A stretch of DNA of 64,000 nt from assembly GCF_034180645.1 (NCBI RefSeq), contig NZ_JAXFNY010000007.1, positions 1 to 64,000 on the forward strand. The letters are read 5' to 3'. Numbering within the stretch: the first letter of the stretch is position 1; every line of letters starts with the position of its first letter. Below are positions 59,219 through 64,000 of the stretch, in pieces. The notes below the pieces were generated by a model that ran no database searches, was not told the DNA's origin, and saw only the letters and a list, made by a program, of their open reading frames with translations. This DNA comes from Mobiluncus sp034180645. GTDB taxonomy: Bacteria; Actinomycetota; Actinomycetes; Actinomycetales; Actinomycetaceae. The position numbers and the translations under genes are program-made.

Positions 59219-60802
59219 TGCGCCCAGAGTAAACAACGCCAAAAGCGGCTGGCTGGCAACGCCCAACGCGATGGTAGCCAGCGCGCACAGCACGATGACA
59301 CACTTGGTCAAGCCATCGCCAGCCGAGATGGCGGCTGTGTCTGAACCGGGTTCGGTAAAGAACATTCGCATGATGACCCGGAAGTAAAAGAACGCGGTAA
59401 CGACCGAGGCCAGCAACCCAATCAGGACCAGGATGCCGTTGGCGGGATCCGCCGCCAAGCCTGCCTCAAACACGACGAACTTTCCGATGAATCCGCCGGT
59501 CAGAGGGATACCCGCGAAGCTCAGCAGGAAGATAGCCATTGCGGCGGCCATGGCCGGATGCTTACGCCCCAGACCGTCCCAAGAGCTCAGCGCCGAAGCC
59601 TCCCCGCGCACCGTGCCTTCTGCGTCCTCGTCACGCACAATCGAGACGACCGCGAAAGCGCCGATGGTCGCGACGCCGTAAGCCAAGACGTAAAAGACTA
59701 TGGAAGTGAAAGCACTCCCCGTAGTCCCGAACAGGGCAATCATGATGAAGCCCACGTGGGCAATCGAGGAGTATGCCAACATTCGCTTCACGTCAGTTTG
59801 GACGATGCCCAGGAAGGTGCCCACCACGATGGTCGCGATGATGACCATCCACATGAGGACCACGAAGTCCCAGCTCAGCTGCGTGTAGAGGAAACTGTAC
59901 AGGTGCAGCAGAGCGCCGAAAGCAGCGACTTTCACCCCGGCCGCCATAAAGCCAGAAATCGGGGAGGGCGCACCTTGGTAAACGTCGGGAGCCCAAGCGT
60001 GGAACGGCACGGCGGAAACCTTAAAGAATAGGCCCACCAGCAGCATGGCTCCGCCGGTCAGGAGCATCCAGTCCAAGCCCGAGTTCAAGGACACCGCGTT
60101 GGACATCTCAACCATGCTCAAAGTTCCGGTGTAGCCGTAGAGCATGGTGATACCCATCAGGAAAAATGCCGAAGCGAAAGCGCCGAGGATAAAGTACTTC
60201 AGACCGGCTTCTTGGCTCAGCAGGCGGCGACGCCGACCCATCGCGCTCATGATGTAGAGCGGCAAGCTCATCAACTCCAGCGCCACGAACAGGGTCAACA
60301 GGTTCCCCGAGCTGATGAAAGCCATCATGCCGCCCAGCGAGTAGAGGAACAAGGCGTACATTTCCGTGCGCTGGTAGCGAATCTTAATCGCGTAGTTTTC
60401 CTGGGAAGAACCGGGGGTGTCGGACGCCTGGGGAGTAAACGAGCCGTCGTTCGGGGTGGAGCGGTCAATGACGACAATGGCCGCCAACAGCCCTACGACC
60501 AGCAAAACCAGCTGGAATCCCAGCGAGAGCTGATCCTCAAACAGGGTTCCCGCCGCGATTTGCCGCGCCCCCTGCTGACCGACCACGGAGAAACGCCATG
60601 CCACCAGGATAATCGCTGTAATGATGCTGGCGATAGTGAGGAAGGCGTTGACGCCTTTACGGAAGCCAGGCCAGGGGAAGGCCTCGATTAGGGTCGCTAA
60701 CACGGCGGCGCCCAGCAGGACTAGCAGGGGGCTTAGCGCATCCCATTCCACCACGGGGCTAACCTCCAAGGTTTTCACAATCACCGGAAGAATCGCATTC
60801 AT
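59216..60802 (-). CDS. nuoN: NADH-quinone oxidoreductase subunit N
   Basis: This 528-residue protein has about 14 membrane spans and the NuoN blocks YALFLYSLGGMMAFISSGNLL, LELMSLPLYIMSAM, LKYFILGAFASAFFLMG, PFHAWAPDVYQGAP and VKRMLAYSSIAHVGFIM, with the Lys of the proton channel. It is one of the three antiporter-like subunits of complex I. Its start overlaps the nuoM stop by 4 nt. It is the last nuo gene; the polyprenyl diphosphate synthase gene follows at once. Confidence 0.95.
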   Translation of the reverse strand: MNAILPVIVKTLEVSPVVEWDALSPLLVLLGAAVLATLIEAFPWPGFRKGVNAFLTIASIITAIILVAWRFSVVGQQGARQIAAGTLFEDQLSLGFQLVLLVVGLLAAIVVIDRSTPNDGSFTPQASDTPGSSQENYAIKIRYQRTEMYALFLYSLGGMMAFISSGNLLTLFVALELMSLPLYIMSAMGRRRRLLSQEAGLKYFILGAFASAFFLMGITMLYGYTGTLSMVEMSNAVSLNSGLDWMLLTGGAMLLVGLFFKVSAVPFHAWAPDVYQGAPSPISGFMAAGVKVAAFGALLHLYSFLYTQLSWDFVVLMWMVIIATIVVGTFLGIVQTDVKRMLAYSSIAHVGFIMIALFGTTGSAFTSIVFYVLAYGVATIGAFAVVSIVRDEDAEGTVRGEASALSSWDGLGRKHPAMAAAMAIFLLSFAGIPLTGGFIGKFVVFEAGLAADPANGILVLIGLLASVVTAFFYFRVIMRMFFTEPGSDTAAISAGDGLTKCVIVLCALATIALGVASQPLLALFTLGA

Positions 60803-62385
60803 TGGGCGCCTCCTTCGCTCGTGGCTAAGACAGCTGAGGCAGACACCAACCCGCTATTAGACACCGCTTGATACATGAGAGCAGCATCAGGCTTGATCAG
60901 GTCCAAGGTCGGTCCGGGCAGAACACCCAAACCAAACATCGCTAAAACCAAGGGAACCATGATGAGCTTTTCCCGCCAGTTCAAATCGTCAGCCTCGCGA
61001 ACCTCGCCGTCAATCGGCCCGGTAAACACATTCAGGTAAGGCACCAGTAGGTAAACCGAAGCCAGCACTACCCCGAGGATAGACACAATCGCCGCCGCGA
61101 TGTTCATCTTAAACGTGCCGACCAGAATCAAGTATTCGGGCAGGAAACCGGACAGGCCAGGCAGGGCGATAGCCGCCAGGCCCGACACCAGGAACAGGCC
61201 TGCCAAAGTCGGGGTAACCCGCTGGAAACCGCGGTAGGCCGCGATTTCTTGGGTGCCGCCTCGCGCAGTCAGCCAGCCGCTCAACAGGAACAAACCGGCG
61301 ATAGACACCCCGTGGGCGACCATGTATAGCATGGCGCCCTCAATCGCGGTCTGAGAGCCAATGTACAGCGCCAACACCATGAACCCGAAGTGGCTCACGG
61401 AAGTGAAAGACACCAAACGCAGCAGGTCCTTTTGCGAAATTGCCGCCAGCGCCCCCCACAGAATCGAGATGATTGCCAACACCACGATAACGGGCGCAAC
61501 TTTGGCGGACGCCTCGGGGAACAGCTGCCAGCAGAACATAATCATGCCCCAGGTACCGACCTTGTCCAGCACCCCCACCAACAGCACGGAGGTGCCGCCG
61601 CGGGCAACCGCCGCGGTGGAGGGCAGCCAGGTATGTACCGGAACCATCGGAGCCTTGATTGCGAAAGCAATGAGGAAAGTCGTCATCATCCACATACCGG
61701 CTGCCCCGGGGTGGAAGTTCCCGGAGGTCAGGTAATCCATGTGGAAAGCCCGGTCGCCACCGCCGGAATACACGTAGACGCCGATGACGCCAAACAGCAT
61801 GACCAAACCGCCCGCCAGGGAATACAGCACGAACTTGATAGCGGCGTGGCGGCGCACTTGTGCATCCCCGTTGCCGTAACGGCCCACCAGGAAGTACAGC
61901 GGAATCAGCATCCCCTCAAAAGCGATATAGAACAGCAGCAGGTCACGGGCGGCGAACAGCAGCACCATGAAAGATTCCAAAGCCAGGATGAGGGCGGCGT
62001 AGCCAGCTGCCGCGTTCGAGTCGGTGTCGTCCCGCCAGGAAGCCAGAATGACCAGGGGGGTCAGGGCAGTGGCGAGGATAATCATCACCATGCCCAGCCC
62101 ATTGACGCCCAGCGCCCAAGACAGGCCAATCGCGGGCATCCACGAGTAGGATTCGCCCAGTTGGAAAGCTCCCGGCGTCTCCGGAGCAAAGTCATAGCTG
62201 GTAAACAGAGCCACCAGCACACCTGCCAGGACGGCACTAGACACGGCGAGGGAAACTTCCCGGCCAATGGAACGCAGCCAGGGGATGAGCCAGATTGCCA
62301 GAGCGAACCCCATCGGGATACACACCAGCAAGGACAACCACGGGAAACCAGCCGTTGTCGGAATAGTTGTTTGAGTCAAAACCAT
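60799..62385 (-). CDS. nuoM: NADH-quinone oxidoreductase subunit M
   Basis: The 528-residue protein has about 14 spans and the NuoM blocks YIAFEGMLIPLYFLVGRYGNG, FVLYSLAGGLVMLFGVIGVY, KAPMVPVHTWLPSTAAVARG and KDLLRLVSFTSVSHFGFMVLA, with the key Glu and Lys of the proton path. It forms an antiporter-like part of the complex I membrane arm. I prefer the ATG at 62385, 5 nt after AAAGGA, over the ATG at 62391, which abuts that site. It is coupled to nuoN by a 4-nt overlap. Confidence 0.95.
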   Translation of the reverse strand: MVLTQTTIPTTAGFPWLSLLVCIPMGFALAIWLIPWLRSIGREVSLAVSSAVLAGVLVALFTSYDFAPETPGAFQLGESYSWMPAIGLSWALGVNGLGMVMIILATALTPLVILASWRDDTDSNAAAGYAALILALESFMVLLFAARDLLLFYIAFEGMLIPLYFLVGRYGNGDAQVRRHAAIKFVLYSLAGGLVMLFGVIGVYVYSGGGDRAFHMDYLTSGNFHPGAAGMWMMTTFLIAFAIKAPMVPVHTWLPSTAAVARGGTSVLLVGVLDKVGTWGMIMFCWQLFPEASAKVAPVIVVLAIISILWGALAAISQKDLLRLVSFTSVSHFGFMVLALYIGSQTAIEGAMLYMVAHGVSIAGLFLLSGWLTARGGTQEIAAYRGFQRVTPTLAGLFLVSGLAAIALPGLSGFLPEYLILVGTFKMNIAAAIVSILGVVLASVYLLVPYLNVFTGPIDGEVREADDLNWREKLIMVPLVLAMFGLGVLPGPTLDLIKPDAALMYQAVSNSGLVSASAVLATSEGGAQ

Positions 62386-62403
62386 GTTCATCCTTTGTTT
62401 ACC

Positions 62404-64000
62404 TCACAGCCTTGTCGCCAATACCAGGACAAGAGCCAAAACTGTGCCGAACAGGGTCCAGCCAGCGTAGCGGCGCGGGGAGCCGGAGTGAGCCAGCGCC
62501 CCGACCTTACCGAGCCAGAGTGAGAGCCGACCGGTGCCTTCCACGATGCCGTCGATGACCACCCGGTCTGCCACCGCCACCCCGGAGGACAGTGCCAGCG
62601 TGGGGATAATCGCGACCTTTTCGTTGACAACGTCTTGGTAGAGGTCCTCGCGGGCCGCCATGATAAAGGCGTTGGCTTCGGGCACGGCCTTTTCGACCGG
62701 CCGTTTCATGAACAGCACCCACGCGGTGACCACACCGATGATGACCACCGCCAGGGTTAACCCAATCAGCAGGGCTTCGGGCATGACCGGTTCGCCGGGT
62801 TCGACCATCTGGCCGCGGGTGCCGATATTCACGATGGGGTTCAGCCACGTCACGAACAGGTTACCTACCGAGAGCAGGCCACCGAGCGCAATGGAGAACA
62901 CGGACAGCACCAGGAGCGGAATGGTCATCCACGGACCGGCCTCGTGCGGGTGTACCGGGGCGCCTTCCGCTTCGGTGGTCCACCGGGCCTCCCCATGGAA
63001 GATGAGGAAGAACAGGCGGGACATATAGAACGCGGTGATACCGGCACCAAACAAGGCAACGAGACCAAATACCCAGGGGTACCAGGTTCCGAAGTTCGGG
63101 TTGGGCAGGAAAGCCGCCTCGATGATTTTGTCCTTGGAAAAGAACCCGGAGAATGGCGGGATTCCCAGGATGGCCAGCCAGCCGATGAAGAACGCGAACC
63201 AGGTAATCTTCATGACCTTAGCCAGGCCGCCGAAGCGGCGGATGTTGACCTGTTCGCCCATCGCGTGCATGACCGCACCGGCAGACAGGAACAGCTGAGC
63301 CTTAAAGAACCCGTGGGTAATGAGGTGGAAGATGGCGAATGCCCAACCGACCGGACCCAAGCCCGCACCCAACATCATGTAACCGATTTGGCTCATGGTA
63401 GAGGCCGCCAGGACCTTCTTCATGTCGTCCTTCGCGCAACCGACGATCGCCCCGAACACCAGCGTAATCGCGCCGATGATGGCGACTGCCAGGGAAGCCA
63501 CCGGGGTTTGCGTGTAGATTGCGCCGGAGCGAACCATCAGGTAGACACCAGCGGTCACCATCGTGGCCGCGTGGATCAGGGCCGACACGGGCGTCGGGCC
63601 CGCCATAGCGTCACCCAACCAGGCTTGCAACGGGAACTGGGCGGATTTACCACAAGCCGCCAGCAGCAAGAACAGGCCAATCGCGGTCGCCCAGCCGGGG
63701 CTGAGTTGTGCCCCCAGGACGTTCGCGAAGTCGACCGAGCCGACGGTGGCAAACATGGCCATCATGCCCAACAGCAACCCCAGGTCGCCGATACGGTTCA
63801 TGATGAAGGCCTTGTTCGCGGCCACCGCATTGTTGTGTACCTGGTTCCAGAATCCAATCAGCAGGTAGGACGCCAAACCGACGCCTTCCCAACCGACGAA
63901 GGTCACCAGGTAGGAATTGCCCAGCACCAGGGTCAGCATGGAGGCCACAAAGAAGTTCAGGTAGGCGAAGAAACGACGCCGGTCGGGGTCAGCCGCCATG
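62404..64000 (-). CDS. nuoL: NADH-quinone oxidoreductase subunit L (N-terminus beyond window)
   Basis: The frame is open to the right edge, so the first part of the gene is outside. About 532 codons are seen. They include FFVASMLTLVLGNSYLVTFVGWEGVGLASYLLI with the conserved Glu, AAFNKAFIMNRIGD-like NKAFIMNRIGDLGLL, DAMAGPTPVSALIHAATMVTAG and KDDMKKVLAASTMSQIGYM. The C-terminal long helix region and final span (LFGTVLALVLVLATRL) are present. It is the most distal proton-pumping subunit of complex I. nuoM starts 18 bp downstream. Confidence 0.95.
   Translation of the reverse strand, partial: MAADPDRRRFFAYLNFFVASMLTLVLGNSYLVTFVGWEGVGLASYLLIGFWNQVHNNAVAANKAFIMNRIGDLGLLLGMMAMFATVGSVDFANVLGAQLSPGWATAIGLFLLLAACGKSAQFPLQAWLGDAMAGPTPVSALIHAATMVTAGVYLMVRSGAIYTQTPVASLAVAIIGAITLVFGAIVGCAKDDMKKVLAASTMSQIGYMMLGAGLGPVGWAFAIFHLITHGFFKAQLFLSAGAVMHAMGEQVNIRRFGGLAKVMKITWFAFFIGWLAILGIPPFSGFFSKDKIIEAAFLPNPNFGTWYPWVFGLVALFGAGITAFYMSRLFFLIFHGEARWTTEAEGAPVHPHEAGPWMTIPLLVLSVFSIALGGLLSVGNLFVTWLNPIVNIGTRGQMVEPGEPVMPEALLIGLTLAVVIIGVVTAWVLFMKRPVEKAVPEANAFIMAAREDLYQDVVNEKVAIIPTLALSSGVAVADRVVIDGIVEGTGRLSLWLGKVGALAHSGSPRRYAGWTLFGTVLALVLVLATRL

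Noticed and set aside
61390..62523. 377-codon plus-strand frame opposite nuoM
   Set aside because: It is His/Gln/Arg-rich and non-membrane, the expected mirror of hydrophobic code; nuoM is unambiguous.

Overview
The window reads as a chromosomal segment of a moderately GC-rich actinobacterium, most likely a member of the Actinomycetaceae. I base this on the family content (DUF6541 and DUF2304 membrane proteins, LytR-CpsA-Psr proteins, a complex I with a neighbouring polyprenyl diphosphate synthase), on frequent GTG and TTG starts, and on many TAnnnT -10 boxes lying 6-7 nt before start codons. The genus cannot be fixed from the sequence alone. There is no prophage, transposase, integrase or CRISPR array.

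Positions 1-30214 form one large surface-glycan locus. It holds a left-truncated RgpF-like rhamnan protein, an RmlC-type epimerase, at least eight glycosyltransferases, two large DUF6541 membrane proteins, a flippase, and a five-enzyme set matching the route to UDP-2,3-diacetamido-2,3-dideoxymannuronic acid: 6-dehydrogenase, 3-oxidoreductase, aminotransferase, N-acetyltransferase and 2-epimerase. A secreted amidase with three cell-wall-binding type 2 repeats sits in the middle. A DPM1-like glycosyltransferase with a DUF2304 partner follows, then two tandem LCP proteins. The simplest reading is that the glycan is built on a polyprenyl carrier, exported, attached to the wall by the LCP proteins, and may serve as anchor for the amidase. 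Between the flippase and the 2-epimerase lies an islet that looks lower in GC, with two small unknown membrane proteins and a 51-bp copy of the flippase 3' end.

Positions 30555-42098 hold purEK, a YtrA-type GntR regulator with its ABC exporter, Maf, two alpha/beta hydrolases, an OmpR/histidine-kinase pair, a DNA adenine methyltransferase broken by one in-frame stop, and a BrnQ transporter. Positions 42210-45783 carry rplL, rplJ, rplA and rplK (minus strand), with an unknown membrane protein gene inserted in opposite orientation between rplJ and rplA. Two MFS transporters and tRNA-Tyr follow.

Positions 49475-64000 carry murB, a large membrane protein with a Tyr/Gly/Pro-rich tail, adenosine deaminase, HtpX, signal peptidase I, an SDR, a lipoprotein, a polyprenyl diphosphate synthase, and nuoN, nuoM and a partial nuoL running off the right edge.

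The observations I rate highest are: the complete diacetamido-uronic acid gene set beside a CW_binding_2 amidase and LCP ligases; the flippase-tail duplication that supplies the C-terminus of a small membrane protein in antisense; the single-stop methyltransferase; and about 13 genes that appear to be transcribed without a leader.
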